NCBI RefSeq assembly: GCF_965216805.1
Contig: NZ_CBDCGN010000002.1
Coordinates: forward strand, 2,356,001-2,420,000
Length of the DNA stretch: 64,000 nucleotides
Direction of reading: 5' to 3'
Source: Panacagrimonas sp965216805
Lineage (GTDB): Bacteria > Pseudomonadota > Gammaproteobacteria > Nevskiales > Nevskiaceae
Of the stretch, positions 17,433 to 27,122 are shown one piece after another. The notes beneath the pieces were generated by a model that ran no database searches, was not told the DNA's origin, and saw nothing but the letters and a program-made list of their open reading frames with translations. How positions within the stretch are numbered: position 1 is the stretch's first letter; each line of letters begins with the position of its first letter. The translations under genes and the position numbers were made by a program.

Positions 17433-17954
17433 ATGGCACAGAGCAGTCAGAAGTTCATCGCAAGAAACCGCGCGCCCCGCGTGCAGATCGAGTACGACGT
17501 CGAGTTGTACGGTGCTCAGAAGAAGGTCCAGCTGCCCTTCGTCATGGGCGTGCTGTCGGACCTGTCCGGCAAGCCGAGCGAACCGCTGGCTCCGGTTGCA
17601 GACCGCAAGTTCATGGAAATCGATGTCGACAACTTCGACAGCCGCATGAAGTCGATGAAGCCGCGAGTGGCTTTCCAGGTGCCCAACACGCTCACCGGCG
17701 AAGGCAACCTGTCGGTCGACCTCACCTTCGAGAGCATGGACGACTTCTCCCCTGCCCGCGTTGCGGAGAAGGTGGACGGTCTCAAGCAATTGCTCGAAGC
17801 CCGTCAGCAATTGTCCAACCTGGTCACCTACATGGACGGCAAGACCAACGCCGAAGAACTGGTGGCCAAGGTGCTCAAGGATCCCGCCTTGCTGCAGTCG
17901 CTGGCCGCCGCCGCCAAGCCGACTGACGGCGGCGAACCGCCGGCGCAGTCCTGA
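17433..17954 (+). CDS. tssB: T6SS contractile sheath small subunit TssB (VipA)
   Basis: A 173-residue TssB. It begins SSQKFIARNRAPRVQIEYDVE and continues with QLPFVMGVLSDLSGKPSEP, the highly conserved N-terminal signature, then FMEIDVDNFDSRMKSMKPRV and the C-terminal helix ARQQLSNLVTYMDGK. AGGAG at 17422-17426 selects ATG 17433; the frame also opens 12 codons upstream, without family sequence. TssB and TssC co-assemble into the contractile tail sheath. It is 32 bases from tssC and surely co-transcribed. Confidence 0.96.
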   Translation: MAQSSQKFIARNRAPRVQIEYDVELYGAQKKVQLPFVMGVLSDLSGKPSEPLAPVADRKFMEIDVDNFDSRMKSMKPRVAFQVPNTLTGEGNLSVDLTFESMDDFSPARVAEKVDGLKQLLEARQQLSNLVTYMDGKTNAEELVAKVLKDPALLQSLAAAAKPTDGGEPPAQS

Positions 17955-17986
17955 TCCCGCCCACCACCTGATACTGGGGAATACGT

Positions 17987-19480
17987 ATGGCCGAAGCACA
18001 ACAGTCATCCTCGCCCTTGCAGGGCGTGGAATTCGAAGGCAACGACTTTGCCTCCCTGCTGAGCAAGGAGTTCAATCCCAAGACCGACGAAGCCAAGAGC
18101 GCGGTCGAGGCCGCGGTCCAGACCCTCGCCGCACAGGCGCTGGCCAACACGCAGTTGATCGGCGATGACGTCGTCAAGTCCATCGACGGCATGGTCGCCG
18201 CGATCGACAAGAAGCTTTCCGAACAGATCAATCTGATCCTGCATCACGCCGATATGCAGAAGCTTGAGGGCGCCTGGCGCGGTCTGCATCACCTCGTCAA
18301 CAACACCGAAACCGACGAGCAGCTCAAGATCCGCGTGATGAACATCTCCAAAGCGGATCTGGGTAAGACGCTCAAGCGTTACAAGGGCACCAATTGGGAT
18401 CAGAGCCCGCTGTTCAAGAAGATCTACGAGGCGGAGTACGGCCAATTCGGCGGCGAACCCTTCGGCTGCCTGGTCGGCGACTACTACTTCGATCAGAGCG
18501 CTCCGGACGTCGAGCTGCTGGGCGAAATGGCCAAGATCAGCGCCGCAGCTCACGCGCCTTTCATTGCCGCCGCATCGCCTACGGTGATGCAGATGGAAAC
18601 CTGGCAGGAACTGGCCAACCCGCGCGATCTGACCAAAATTTTCTCCACGCCGGAGTACGCGGCCTGGCGCTCGCTGCGCGACAGCGACGATGCCCGCTAC
18701 CTGGGCTTGACCATGCCGCGAACGCTGGCCCGCATGCCGTACGGGGCGCGCAGCAATCCGGTGGAAGAGTTCAACTTTGAGGAAGACACCGGCGCCGCCG
18801 ATCACAGCCGCTACACCTGGCAGAACTCCGCCTATGCGATGGCGGTGAACATCAACCGCTCCTTCAAGCTCTATGGCTGGTGTTCGCGTATCCGCGGCAT
18901 CGAATCGGGCGGCGCGGTCGAAGGTCTGCCGGCGCACAGCTTCCCCACCGACGATGGCGGTGTGGACATGAAGTGCCCGACCGAGATTGCGATCTCGGAT
19001 CGGCGCGAAGCGGAGCTGGCGAACAACGGCTTCATGCCGCTGATCCATCGCAAGAACTCCGACTTCGCAGCCTTTATCGGCGCGCAGTCGCTGCAGAAGC
19101 CCACCGAGTACGACGATCCCGATGCCACGGCCAATGCCAACCTGGCGGCGCGCCTGCCCTACCTGTTTGCCACCTGCCGCTTCGCTCACTACCTGAAGTG
19201 CATGGTTCGCGACAAGGTCGGCTCCTTCAAAGAAAAAGCCGACATGCAGCGCTGGCTCAACAACTGGATCATGCAGTACGTCCACGGCAGTCCGGAAACC
19301 GCCAGCGAAGAGGCCAAATCCAAGCAGCCCCTGGCCGCGGCCGAGGTCGTAGTGGAAGAAGTGGAAGGCAATCCGGGGTACTACACCTCCAAGTTCTTCC
19401 TACGCCCGCACTATCAGCTTGAAGGCCTGACCGTGTCGCTGCGCCTGGTTTCAAAGCTGCCTTCCGGCAAGGGTGCCTGA
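17987..19480 (+). CDS. tssC: T6SS contractile sheath large subunit TssC (VipB)
   Basis: A 497-residue TssC of normal length. Family landmarks are LEGAWRGLHHLVNNTETDEQ, the stretch YGQFGGEPFGCLVGDYYF, LRDSDDARYLGLTMPR with LARMPYG, FNFEED, and the C-terminal FLRPHYQLEGLTVSLRLVSKLP. GGGGA before ATG 17987 gives the ribosome site. With TssB it builds the sheath whose contraction drives the Hcp tube and spike outward; ClpV then recycles it. Confidence 0.97.
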   Translation: MAEAQQSSSPLQGVEFEGNDFASLLSKEFNPKTDEAKSAVEAAVQTLAAQALANTQLIGDDVVKSIDGMVAAIDKKLSEQINLILHHADMQKLEGAWRGLHHLVNNTETDEQLKIRVMNISKADLGKTLKRYKGTNWDQSPLFKKIYEAEYGQFGGEPFGCLVGDYYFDQSAPDVELLGEMAKISAAAHAPFIAAASPTVMQMETWQELANPRDLTKIFSTPEYAAWRSLRDSDDARYLGLTMPRTLARMPYGARSNPVEEFNFEEDTGAADHSRYTWQNSAYAMAVNINRSFKLYGWCSRIRGIESGGAVEGLPAHSFPTDDGGVDMKCPTEIAISDRREAELANNGFMPLIHRKNSDFAAFIGAQSLQKPTEYDDPDATANANLAARLPYLFATCRFAHYLKCMVRDKVGSFKEKADMQRWLNNWIMQYVHGSPETASEEAKSKQPLAAAEVVVEEVEGNPGYYTSKFFLRPHYQLEGLTVSLRLVSKLPSGKGA

Positions 19481-19574
19481 GGGCCGGCGCCTCCGGGCAA
19501 CCATCACGCGGTAGTTTTTTCGTTTCACGCAATGCAGTTTTCTATTCGCTTCATCAACGTAAGGAGAGTGTGCT

Positions 19575-20051
19575 ATGGCCGTAGATATGTTTCTGAAGGT
19601 TGACGGTATCAAGGGTGAAACTCGTGACAAGGCAAAGGCGGGCGAAATTGACGTGCTCGCCTGGAGCTGGGGTGTCAGCAATTCCGGCAACGCGCAGCTG
19701 GGTGGCGGCATGGGCGCGGGCAAAGCCAACTGCCAGGATATTTCGGTCACCAAGTATCTGGATGATTCCAGTCCCGCGCTGCAGCTCGCCTGCATCAAGG
19801 GCACCCACATCAAGGAAGCCATCCTCACGGTGCGCAAGGCGGGCGACAAGCCGTTGGAGTATCTCAAGATCACGATGTCGGATGTATTCGTGTCATCGTG
19901 CTCCACGGGCGGCTCCGGCGGTGAAGACCGTCTCACCGAGAACGTCTCCCTGAACTTCGCCAAGATGAAGTTCGAGCATCAGAAGCAGAAGGCAGACGGA
20001 ACCGGCGAGAAGGGCGGGCAGTGGGAATACAGCTTCGCCGAGAACGCCTGA
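19575..20051 (+). CDS. hcp: T6SS tube protein Hcp (TssD)
   Basis: A 158-residue Hcp. It opens MAVDMFLKVDGIKGETRDKA, and shows EIDVLAWSWGVS, a glycine loop after it, SPALQLACIKGTHIKEAILTVRKAG and the C-terminal MKFEHQKQKADGT. AAGGAGAG at 19561-19568 is the strongest ribosome site in the locus, in keeping with the high output needed for a tube subunit. The 94-base gap upstream contains a run of six T residues (19515-19520) after the tssC stop, so partial termination or a separate hcp transcript is possible. Hexameric rings stack into the inner tube and chaperone small effectors. Confidence 0.96.
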   Translation: MAVDMFLKVDGIKGETRDKAKAGEIDVLAWSWGVSNSGNAQLGGGMGAGKANCQDISVTKYLDDSSPALQLACIKGTHIKEAILTVRKAGDKPLEYLKITMSDVFVSSCSTGGSGGEDRLTENVSLNFAKMKFEHQKQKADGTGEKGGQWEYSFAENA

Positions 20052-20087
20052 TCCACCCCACGTGACATCGACCGCAGGAGCGTTGCA

Positions 20088-20897
20088 GTGAGCATAGACA
20101 AGGCAGAAGCGGCGCTGCGGGCCGGGGACCTCGGTTCGGCTTTGACGGCATTGCAGGACGCCGTCAAGGCTGCGCCGGGAAACCCCAAGTTACGCGTGTT
20201 TTTGTTCCAGCTTTTGTGTGTCCAGGGTCAGTGGCAACGGGCACTCAACCAGCTCAACGTCTGTGGCGAGCTGGATGCCGAAGCCTTGCTCATGCGGGAG
20301 ATGTACCGGGATGTCATCGGTTGCGAGGCCCTGCGAACCGAAGTGTTCGCAGGGCGTCGCTCGCCGATGCTGTTCGGCGAGCCGGAGCCCTGGCTCGCTT
20401 TGCTGATCGAATCGATGCTGCGCACCGGCGTCGGCGAACTCGATGCCGCTGCTCAGCTCCGCGCTCAGGCGTTCGATCAGGCACCTGCCAGCAGCGGCAC
20501 GGTTGACGGGACGCCGTTCGAGTGGATGGCCGATGCCGATCCGCGCATGGGCCCGGTGCTGGAGGCCCTCATCAACGGTCGCTACTACTGGGTTCCGTTC
20601 TCGCGGCTGATGCGCATCGCGATGCAGCCTCCCGAAGATCTGCGCGACTTCGTCTGGGTCCCGGCCGCCCTGCAGTTTTCCAATGGCGGAGAAACCGCCG
20701 CCCTGCTGCCGGTGCGTTATCCCGGCTCCGAAGCTTCCAATGACGGGCTGATTGCGCTTTCGCGCAAGACCGAGTGGCTGGACCAGGGCAACGATTTGTT
20801 CCACGGCCTCGGGCAGCGCCTGCTGGCCACCGATACGGGTGAGTATCCGCTGCTCCAATGCAGGGAAATTCTGTTCAACGAGGCCACCTCCGAATAA
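20088..20897 (+). CDS. tagJ: T6SS accessory protein TagJ (ImpE/SciE type)
   Basis: A 269-residue protein. The N-terminal third is TPR-like (AEAALRAGDLGSALTALQDAV, LRVFLFQLLCVQGQW, RALNQLNVCGELD) and the C-terminal part matches ImpE: FEWMADADPRMGPVLEALINGRYYWVPF and RDFVWVPAALQFSNGGETAALLPVRYPGSE. GTG 20088 follows GCAGGAG. TagJ binds the TssB N-terminus in P. aeruginosa and is found between hcp and tssE in H1-like clusters, as here. It is dispensable for sheath recycling in tested systems; a modulatory role is assumed. Confidence 0.9.
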   Translation: MSIDKAEAALRAGDLGSALTALQDAVKAAPGNPKLRVFLFQLLCVQGQWQRALNQLNVCGELDAEALLMREMYRDVIGCEALRTEVFAGRRSPMLFGEPEPWLALLIESMLRTGVGELDAAAQLRAQAFDQAPASSGTVDGTPFEWMADADPRMGPVLEALINGRYYWVPFSRLMRIAMQPPEDLRDFVWVPAALQFSNGGETAALLPVRYPGSEASNDGLIALSRKTEWLDQGNDLFHGLGQRLLATDTGEYPLLQCREILFNEATSE

Positions 20898-20912
20898 GAG
20901 AATGCAGGCCAC

Positions 20913-21419
20913 ATGCCATCGCTATCGCCACAAGAACGCCTGCAACCGGCCCTGCTGGACCGTCTGATCGACGACGAGCCGGACAAAGCCGTCGAAACCC
21001 GCGAGTCGCGTCTGATCACCGTGCGCAAACTGCGCGAGGCCGTGCTCAGAGACCTCACCTGGCTGTTCAATTCAAGCTGGCACACCGAAGGTGACATCGA
21101 CTCCAAGCGCTACCCGCACGCGCGCAACTCCACCCTGGCATTCGGCTTGCCGCCCCTGGCCGGCAACACCGCTTCGGGTATGGACGTCAACACCCTGGAG
21201 AATTCCATCCGCGAGGCCATTACCCGCTTCGAACCGCGCCTGGTGCCGGGGTCGCTGCAGATCCGCGCCATGCTGTCCGGCAAGTCGCTCGATCATCACA
21301 ACCAGATCCAGGTCGAGATCCGAGGCAGCCTGTGGTCGGTGCCGGTGCCTATCGAGCTGTTGCTGCACACCGATGTAGACCTGGAAAGCGGTCAGGTCGA
21401 AGTACGCGAAGCGTCCTAG
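20913..21419 (+). CDS. tssE: T6SS baseplate wedge protein TssE (gp25-like)
   Basis: A 168-residue gp25/lysozyme-like baseplate protein. The core motif is present as ESRLITVRKLREAVLRDLTWLFNS, equivalent to the EPR-type signature, followed by HARNSTLAFGLPPLAG, IREAITRFEPRL and a C-terminal strand pair. The consensus Glu-Pro-Arg before the first helix reads ESR here. It starts 15 bases after tagJ. TssE nucleates the sheath on the TssF/G wedge. Confidence 0.93.
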   Translation: MPSLSPQERLQPALLDRLIDDEPDKAVETRESRLITVRKLREAVLRDLTWLFNSSWHTEGDIDSKRYPHARNSTLAFGLPPLAGNTASGMDVNTLENSIREAITRFEPRLVPGSLQIRAMLSGKSLDHHNQIQVEIRGSLWSVPVPIELLLHTDVDLESGQVEVREAS

Positions 21420-21437
21420 TCCGAACTCGCACTCCCT

Positions 21438-23309
21438 ATGGACCCCAGGCTGCTGAGACACTACAACACCGAGCTGGCCCATCTGCGCGAGATGGGCGCC
21501 GAGTTTGCGCGCCAGTTCCCCAAGGTGGCGGCCAGACTGGGGATGGACGGCATCGACGTATCCGACCCCTACGTCGAGCGTCTGCTCGAAGGCGCGGCCT
21601 TCCTGACTTCACGCGTGCAGTTGCGTCTGGACGCGGAGTTTCCCCGCTTCACCCAGCGCCTGCTGGAAATCGTCTATCCGCAGTTGCTCGCGCCGATTCC
21701 GTCGATGGGTGTCGCGCGTTTCGAACCCGACTTCAACAACCCGGCGCTGGAAAAGGGATTCAAGGTGCCGCGTGGCACCGGCCTCCGCAGCTTGCTGGGC
21801 AAGGGCGACACCACCGCCTGCCAGTTTCGTACGGCGCAGGACGTGACGCTGCACCCGCTCCAGGTGTTGCAGGCGCAGTACTTCACCTATGCCCCCGACC
21901 TGCCTTTGCAGGGCTTGCCGGTGGCCACACCCATCAAGGGCGGCCTGCGTCTGCGTTTGGGTACCCGCGAAGGCCTGAGCATTTCCAAGCTCAATCTGGA
22001 CCGCCTTTCCATTTACCTTTCCGGTGCGGAAGACACCGCCTATCGTCTGTTCGAACTGATCCATGCCAGCGGACTGGGCGTACTGGGACTGCCGACGCAA
22101 AGGCCTTCGCCCTGGTTCGAGTTTCTGCCGTCCCGACATATCGAGCACCGTGGCTACCAGGATGCGGACGCTATCCTGCCCCTCAGCCCGCGCGGATTTT
22201 CCGGTTATCGCCTGCTGCAGGAATATTTCTATTTTCCGCAGCGATTCCTGTTTGCCGAGTTGACCGGGTTGTCGCGCATCGCGCGTCGCTGCGAGGGGTC
22301 CGAGCTGGACTTGGTCATTCCCTTCTCCCGCAGCGATGCGGCGCTGGAGTCGATGGTCGATGCCGAGCAGTTCAGCCTGTTCTGCACACCGATCGTCAAC
22401 CTCTATTCGCGGCGCACCGACCGCATCCCGGTTGTCCCCCACGAGCACAGCTTTCATGTCGTGGTGGATCGCACCCGCCCGATGGATTTCGAAATCCACA
22501 CGGTGGAGAACGTCGTTGGATTCGACGAGGGCAACCAGAACGAGCGCCGCTTCCGGCCGTTCTACGAGGCCTACCCCGCGGTGCCCGACGAACAACAGGC
22601 GTATTTCAGCGTACAGCGCGAACCGCGACTGCTGTCGACCAATCAGAAGATCAAGGGTTTCCGGTCCACCTATATCGGCAGCGAGATCTTTCTGTCGCTC
22701 GTGGATGGTGCCGAAGCGCCTTTTTCGGAGAGCCTCAAACAGCTGGCGGTGACCGCGCTGTGCACCAACCGCGACCTGCCGCTGCACATGCCAGTGGGTC
22801 TGGGGAAGACCGACTTCACGCCGGATCAGACCCTGCCGGCGCCCACCATACGCTGCATTCGCGGGCCCACCCGACCACGTTCGGTGATGCGGGAGCAGGA
22901 CAACAGCTGGGCATTGATCAGTCATCTGTCGCTCAATTATCTGAGCCTTACCGATCAGGACCCCCAGCGTGGGGCCGCCGCGCTGCGCGAGCTTCTTGCC
23001 CTCTACGCCGGACAGGACGCCGCGCTCGAAAAGCAGGTTGAGGCGATCCGTTCGGTGCAGGTGAGGCCCCTGACGCGACGCTTGCCCATGCCCGGGCCGA
23101 TCGCCTTCGGCCGCGGCCTCAGGGTTGAACTCGAAGTCAACGACATGGGCTTTCAGGGTGCCAGCCCCTTCCTGTTCGGCACGGTCATGGAGCAGTTTCT
23201 GTCACGCTACGTGACGCTCAATTCCTTCACGGAAACCGTGCTGCGCACCAGTTCGCGCGGCGAGATCATGAAATGGGTGCCTCGATGCGGCGTGCGCGAG
23301 ATCCTGTAG
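21438..23309 (+). CDS. tssF: T6SS baseplate protein TssF (VasA/ImpG)
   Basis: A 623-residue TssF. MDPRLLRHYNTELAHLREMGAEFA opens it, followed by PKVAARLGMDGIDVSDPYVERLLEGAAFL and RLDAEFPRFTQRLLEIVYPQ, all hallmark segments. The central GYRLLQEYFYFPQRFLF and the end FVTLNSF-like YVTLNSFTETVLRTSSRGE are conserved too. Normal length. Together with TssG and TssE it forms the baseplate wedge. The 3' end overlaps tssG. Confidence 0.96.
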   Translation: MDPRLLRHYNTELAHLREMGAEFARQFPKVAARLGMDGIDVSDPYVERLLEGAAFLTSRVQLRLDAEFPRFTQRLLEIVYPQLLAPIPSMGVARFEPDFNNPALEKGFKVPRGTGLRSLLGKGDTTACQFRTAQDVTLHPLQVLQAQYFTYAPDLPLQGLPVATPIKGGLRLRLGTREGLSISKLNLDRLSIYLSGAEDTAYRLFELIHASGLGVLGLPTQRPSPWFEFLPSRHIEHRGYQDADAILPLSPRGFSGYRLLQEYFYFPQRFLFAELTGLSRIARRCEGSELDLVIPFSRSDAALESMVDAEQFSLFCTPIVNLYSRRTDRIPVVPHEHSFHVVVDRTRPMDFEIHTVENVVGFDEGNQNERRFRPFYEAYPAVPDEQQAYFSVQREPRLLSTNQKIKGFRSTYIGSEIFLSLVDGAEAPFSESLKQLAVTALCTNRDLPLHMPVGLGKTDFTPDQTLPAPTIRCIRGPTRPRSVMREQDNSWALISHLSLNYLSLTDQDPQRGAAALRELLALYAGQDAALEKQVEAIRSVQVRPLTRRLPMPGPIAFGRGLRVELEVNDMGFQGASPFLFGTVMEQFLSRYVTLNSFTETVLRTSSRGEIMKWVPRCGVREIL

Positions 23310-24319
23310 CGCTGCTGCGCGAGCTGGAGTCGGCGCCGTGGCGGCACGACTTTTACCGCACCCTGCGCGAAATCGAGTGCGCCTACCCCCAGCATCCGCG
23401 CATCGGCTACGCACGGCGTCCCCAGGACGAGCCGGTGCGTTTCGGCCAGGACCCGTCGATGAACTTTGCGCCGTCCGTATTCTCGGCGCTGCGCCCCGGT
23501 AAATCCGGCGCCCCCCCCCGGCTCATCCAGCAGTTTTTCGGCCTGTTTGGGCCTAATGGCCCTCTGCCCCTGCATCTGACCGAGTTCGCGCGGCGGCGCA
23601 TCATTCACCACCGCGACGGCAGCTTTGTACGCTTTGCCGACCTATTGCATCACCGGCTCCTGACGCTGTTCTACCGCGCCTGGGCACAGGCGCAGCCGAC
23701 GGTGAGCTTCGACCGCCCCCAATCGGACCGGTTTGCCAGCTACGTCGGCAGCTTTGTCGGCATGGGAACGCCGAGCCTGCAGCAGCGGGACGCCGCCGGC
23801 GACCATGTGCGCTTCTATTTTTCCGGAATCCTGTCGCGTTCTGTGCACAACGCGGAGGGTCTGCGCACCATCCTGTCGGGATATTTCGGTCTGCCGGTGA
23901 AGATCGTCGAGTTCGTCGGCCACTGGCTGCGACTGCCGGCCGACGACCTGACCCGCATCGGCACGCGAACGGCGGGTTGCATGCTCGGACAGGGCACGGT
24001 GCTCGGCAGCCGGGTGTGGGACCGGCAACATCGTATCCGCCTGTCTTTTGGCCCCTTGAGTGCCGCGCAGTTCGAAGCTTTGCTGCCGGGGGCCGGCATG
24101 CTCAAGCGTCTGGTGGCCTTGATGCGCCACTACCTGTGCTTTGAACTGGACTGGGATTTGCAACTGGTGCTCGACAGAGCGCAGGTGCCGAAGGCGCGGT
24201 TGGGCGGCAGCACCCGGCTGGGCTGGTCTTCATGGATCGGAAGCCAGACGCGCACCCGCGACGCGGATGAATTGGTATTGGACCCGGAACGCCTGATCAC
24301 GGCGGGCGGAGCCGGATAA
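23273..24319 (+). CDS. tssG: T6SS baseplate protein TssG (VasB/ImpH)
   Basis: A 348-residue TssG (344 if the ATG at 23285 is used). It overlaps tssF by 37 bases, the usual arrangement. Landmarks are APWRHDFYRTLREIECAYP, RFGQDPSMNFAPS, GLFGPNGPLPLHLTEFARRR, FADLLHHRLLTLFYRAW, and the late SRVWDRQHRIRLSFGPLS. The short distance to tssH and the tssF overlap mean tssEFG are translated together. It pairs with two TssF copies in each wedge. Confidence 0.95.
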   Translation: MGASMRRARDPVALLRELESAPWRHDFYRTLREIECAYPQHPRIGYARRPQDEPVRFGQDPSMNFAPSVFSALRPGKSGAPPRLIQQFFGLFGPNGPLPLHLTEFARRRIIHHRDGSFVRFADLLHHRLLTLFYRAWAQAQPTVSFDRPQSDRFASYVGSFVGMGTPSLQQRDAAGDHVRFYFSGILSRSVHNAEGLRTILSGYFGLPVKIVEFVGHWLRLPADDLTRIGTRTAGCMLGQGTVLGSRVWDRQHRIRLSFGPLSAAQFEALLPGAGMLKRLVALMRHYLCFELDWDLQLVLDRAQVPKARLGGSTRLGWSSWIGSQTRTRDADELVLDPERLITAGGAG

Positions 24320-24360
24320 GCACAGCGATACATTTCGAATCACCAACAAGGAGCGTTGCG

Positions 24361-27093
24361 ATGGGAGAGATCAGCAGACCGGCAGTGTTCGGCAAGCTCA
24401 ACAGCTTCGCCTACAAGGCCATCGAGGGGGCGACCGTGTTCTGCAAGCTGCGCGGCAACCCGGTGGTGGAATTGGATCACTGGGTCGCCCAGGTGCTGCA
24501 AAGCCCCGACAGCGACTGGCATCGCATCATCAAACACTACGGCCTGGACAGCTCGGTCATCGCCAAGGACCTGACCACGGCGCTGGACCGCCTGCCGCGC
24601 GGCGCCACCTCGATCTCCAACATCTCCGATTCCATCGATACCGTGGTCAAGGAGGCCTGGCTGTTCGCCACGCTGGGCTTCGGCGAAGGCGCGATCCGCT
24701 CCGGGCATCTGCTGCTGGCGATGACCAAGCGCCCCATGCTGCGTAGCGCGCTCAGCGGCATCTCCAAGCAGTTCGACCGGATCAAGTCCGAGGATCTGGC
24801 CGAGAATCTCGACAAGATTGTCGGCGGCTCGCCCGAAGACGGGCTGTCTGCGTCCGATGGCTCCACCCTGGGCGGGGCCGGCTCACCGGGCGAAGCCAGC
24901 GGCGCCATGGCGCCGGCGCAGATGGGCAAGCAGGAGGCGCTGAAGAAGTTCTGCACCGACCTGACCGAGCAGGCACGCAGCGGCAAGATGGACCCCATCG
25001 TCGGCCGCGACGACGAGATCCGCCAGGTGGTGGACATCCTCATGCGTCGCCGCCAGAACAACCCCATACTCATCGGCGAGGCGGGCGTCGGCAAGACCGC
25101 CGTGGTCGAAGGCTTTGCCCAGCGCATCGCGCGTGGCGACGTGCCGCCCTCGCTCAAGGACGTGAAACTGCTGGCACTGGACATCGGTCTGCTGCAGGCC
25201 GGCGCCAGCATGAAGGGCGAGTTCGAACAGCGTCTGCGCTCGGTGATTGACGAAGTCCAGGCCAGCGCCCAGCCCATCATCCTGTTCGTGGACGAAACCC
25301 ACACCCTGGTCGGTGCGGGCGGCCAGGCCGGCACCGGTGATGCCGCCAACCTGCTCAAGCCGGCGCTGGCGCGCGGCACCCTGCGCACCGTCGGCGCCAC
25401 CACGTTCGCCGAATACAAGAAGCACATCGAGAAGGACCCGGCGCTGACCCGCCGCTTCCAGAGCGTCACGGTCGACGAGCCGGACGAAAAGAAAGCCATC
25501 CTGATGATGCGTGGCGTGGCCAGCACCATGGAGAAGCACCACAAGGTGCAGATCCTGGACGAAGCGCTTGAAGCCGCGGTCAAGCTGTCCAGCCGCTACA
25601 TTCCCGCGCGCCAGTTGCCCGACAAGTCGGTGAGCCTGATCGACACCGCCTGCGCGCGCGTGGCGGTGAGCCTGCACGCCACGCCGCCGGAAGTCGACGA
25701 CACCCGCAAGCACATCGACTCGCTCAATACCGAACTGGAGATCATCGGCCGCGAGAAGACCATCGGCATTGATGTGGCTGAACGCGAAACCGAAGCCACC
25801 GCGCAGCTCGAAACGGCCAAGGAGAAGCTGGCTGGTCTCGAACAGCGCTGGGACGAAGAAAAAGCCCTGGTCACGCAGTTGCTGGATCTGCGCGCCAAGC
25901 TGCGCGCAGGCGGCAAGCCGGTGGAAGGCACCGGCAGCAAACTGGAAGCCGCGGCTGAAGGGGCAGCGCCGCCGCCGCCCGAAGTCACCGCGCTGACCGA
26001 CGAAGAACGCGCCGCCGCCCTTGCAGAACTCAAGGACGTGCAAGCCAGGCTCACCGACCTGCAGGGCGAAAGCCCGCTGATGCTGCCGACGGTGGACTAC
26101 CAGGCGGTGGCCAGCGTGGTCGGCGACTGGACCGGCATCCCGGTCGGGCGCATGGCGCGCAATGAGATCGACACCATTCTCAAGCTGCCGAAACTGCTGG
26201 CCAAGCGCGTGATCGGTCAGGACCACGCCATGGAGATGATCTCCAAGCGCATCCAGACCTCGCGCGCCGGGCTGGATAACCCGCAGAAACCCATCGGCGT
26301 GTTCATGCTGGCCGGCACCTCGGGTGTTGGCAAGACCGAGACCGCCATCGCCCTCGCCGAGGCCCTCTACGGCGGCGAGCAGAACATGATCGTCATCAAC
26401 ATGAGCGAGTACCAGGAGGCGCACACGGTTTCCTCGCTCAAGGGTGCGCCCCCCGGCTACGTGGGCTATGGCGAAGGCGGCGTGCTGACTGAAGCCGTGC
26501 GACGCAAGCCCTACTCGGTGGTGCTGCTCGACGAAGTCGAAAAAGCCCACCCCGACGTGCATGAAATCTTCTTCCAGGTTTTCGACAAGGGCGTGATGGA
26601 AGACGGCGAAGGCCGCGTCATCGACTTCAAGAACACCCTGATCCTGCTCACCACCAACGCCGGCACCGAGATGATCGCCGGTCTGTGCAAGGACCCGGAG
26701 CTGATGCCCGATCACGAAGGCATGGCCAAGGCCATCCGCGAGCCGCTGCTGAAGATCTTCCCGCCTGCCCTGCTCGGTCGCCTGGTGACGATCCCCTACT
26801 ACCCGCTCAGCGACGAAATGCTCGGCGAGATCGTCAAACTGCAGCTCAACCGCATCAAGAAGAGGATCGAGGCGCGTTACAAGATTCCGTTCGAGTACAG
26901 CGAGGATGTGGTCAAGCTGGTGGTGTCGCGCTGCACCGAGAGCGAATCGGGCGGCCGCATGATTGATGCGATTCTGACCAACACCATGCTGCCGGATATT
27001 TCACGCGAGTTTCTCAATCGCCTGATGGACGGCAAGCCGATTGAGCGTGCACGAATTGAGGCTGACGGCGCGAACTTCAAGTACACCTTTTGA
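24361..27093 (+). CDS. tssH: T6SS sheath-recycling AAA+ ATPase TssH (ClpV)
   Basis: A 910-residue Hsp100/Clp protein. An N-terminal double-helical domain (to about 150) is joined by a Gly/Ser-rich linker to the first ATPase module, with Walker A GEAGVGKT at 239-246 and Walker B LFVDETHTL. A middle coiled-coil region (about 460-560) precedes the second module with Walker A GTSGVGKT at 652-659 and LLDEVEKAHPD. AAGGAG eight bases before ATG 24361 sets the start. ClpV unfolds contracted TssBC sheaths for reuse in the cytoplasm. It is the last machinery gene before the cargo region, where base composition changes. Confidence 0.97.
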   Translation: MGEISRPAVFGKLNSFAYKAIEGATVFCKLRGNPVVELDHWVAQVLQSPDSDWHRIIKHYGLDSSVIAKDLTTALDRLPRGATSISNISDSIDTVVKEAWLFATLGFGEGAIRSGHLLLAMTKRPMLRSALSGISKQFDRIKSEDLAENLDKIVGGSPEDGLSASDGSTLGGAGSPGEASGAMAPAQMGKQEALKKFCTDLTEQARSGKMDPIVGRDDEIRQVVDILMRRRQNNPILIGEAGVGKTAVVEGFAQRIARGDVPPSLKDVKLLALDIGLLQAGASMKGEFEQRLRSVIDEVQASAQPIILFVDETHTLVGAGGQAGTGDAANLLKPALARGTLRTVGATTFAEYKKHIEKDPALTRRFQSVTVDEPDEKKAILMMRGVASTMEKHHKVQILDEALEAAVKLSSRYIPARQLPDKSVSLIDTACARVAVSLHATPPEVDDTRKHIDSLNTELEIIGREKTIGIDVAERETEATAQLETAKEKLAGLEQRWDEEKALVTQLLDLRAKLRAGGKPVEGTGSKLEAAAEGAAPPPPEVTALTDEERAAALAELKDVQARLTDLQGESPLMLPTVDYQAVASVVGDWTGIPVGRMARNEIDTILKLPKLLAKRVIGQDHAMEMISKRIQTSRAGLDNPQKPIGVFMLAGTSGVGKTETAIALAEALYGGEQNMIVINMSEYQEAHTVSSLKGAPPGYVGYGEGGVLTEAVRRKPYSVVLLDEVEKAHPDVHEIFFQVFDKGVMEDGEGRVIDFKNTLILLTTNAGTEMIAGLCKDPELMPDHEGMAKAIREPLLKIFPPALLGRLVTIPYYPLSDEMLGEIVKLQLNRIKKRIEARYKIPFEYSEDVVKLVVSRCTESESGGRMIDAILTNTMLPDISREFLNRLMDGKPIERARIEADGANFKYTF

Positions 27094-27122
27094 GCGCTAT
27101 CGCATCGGAGTAGAGAATCGAC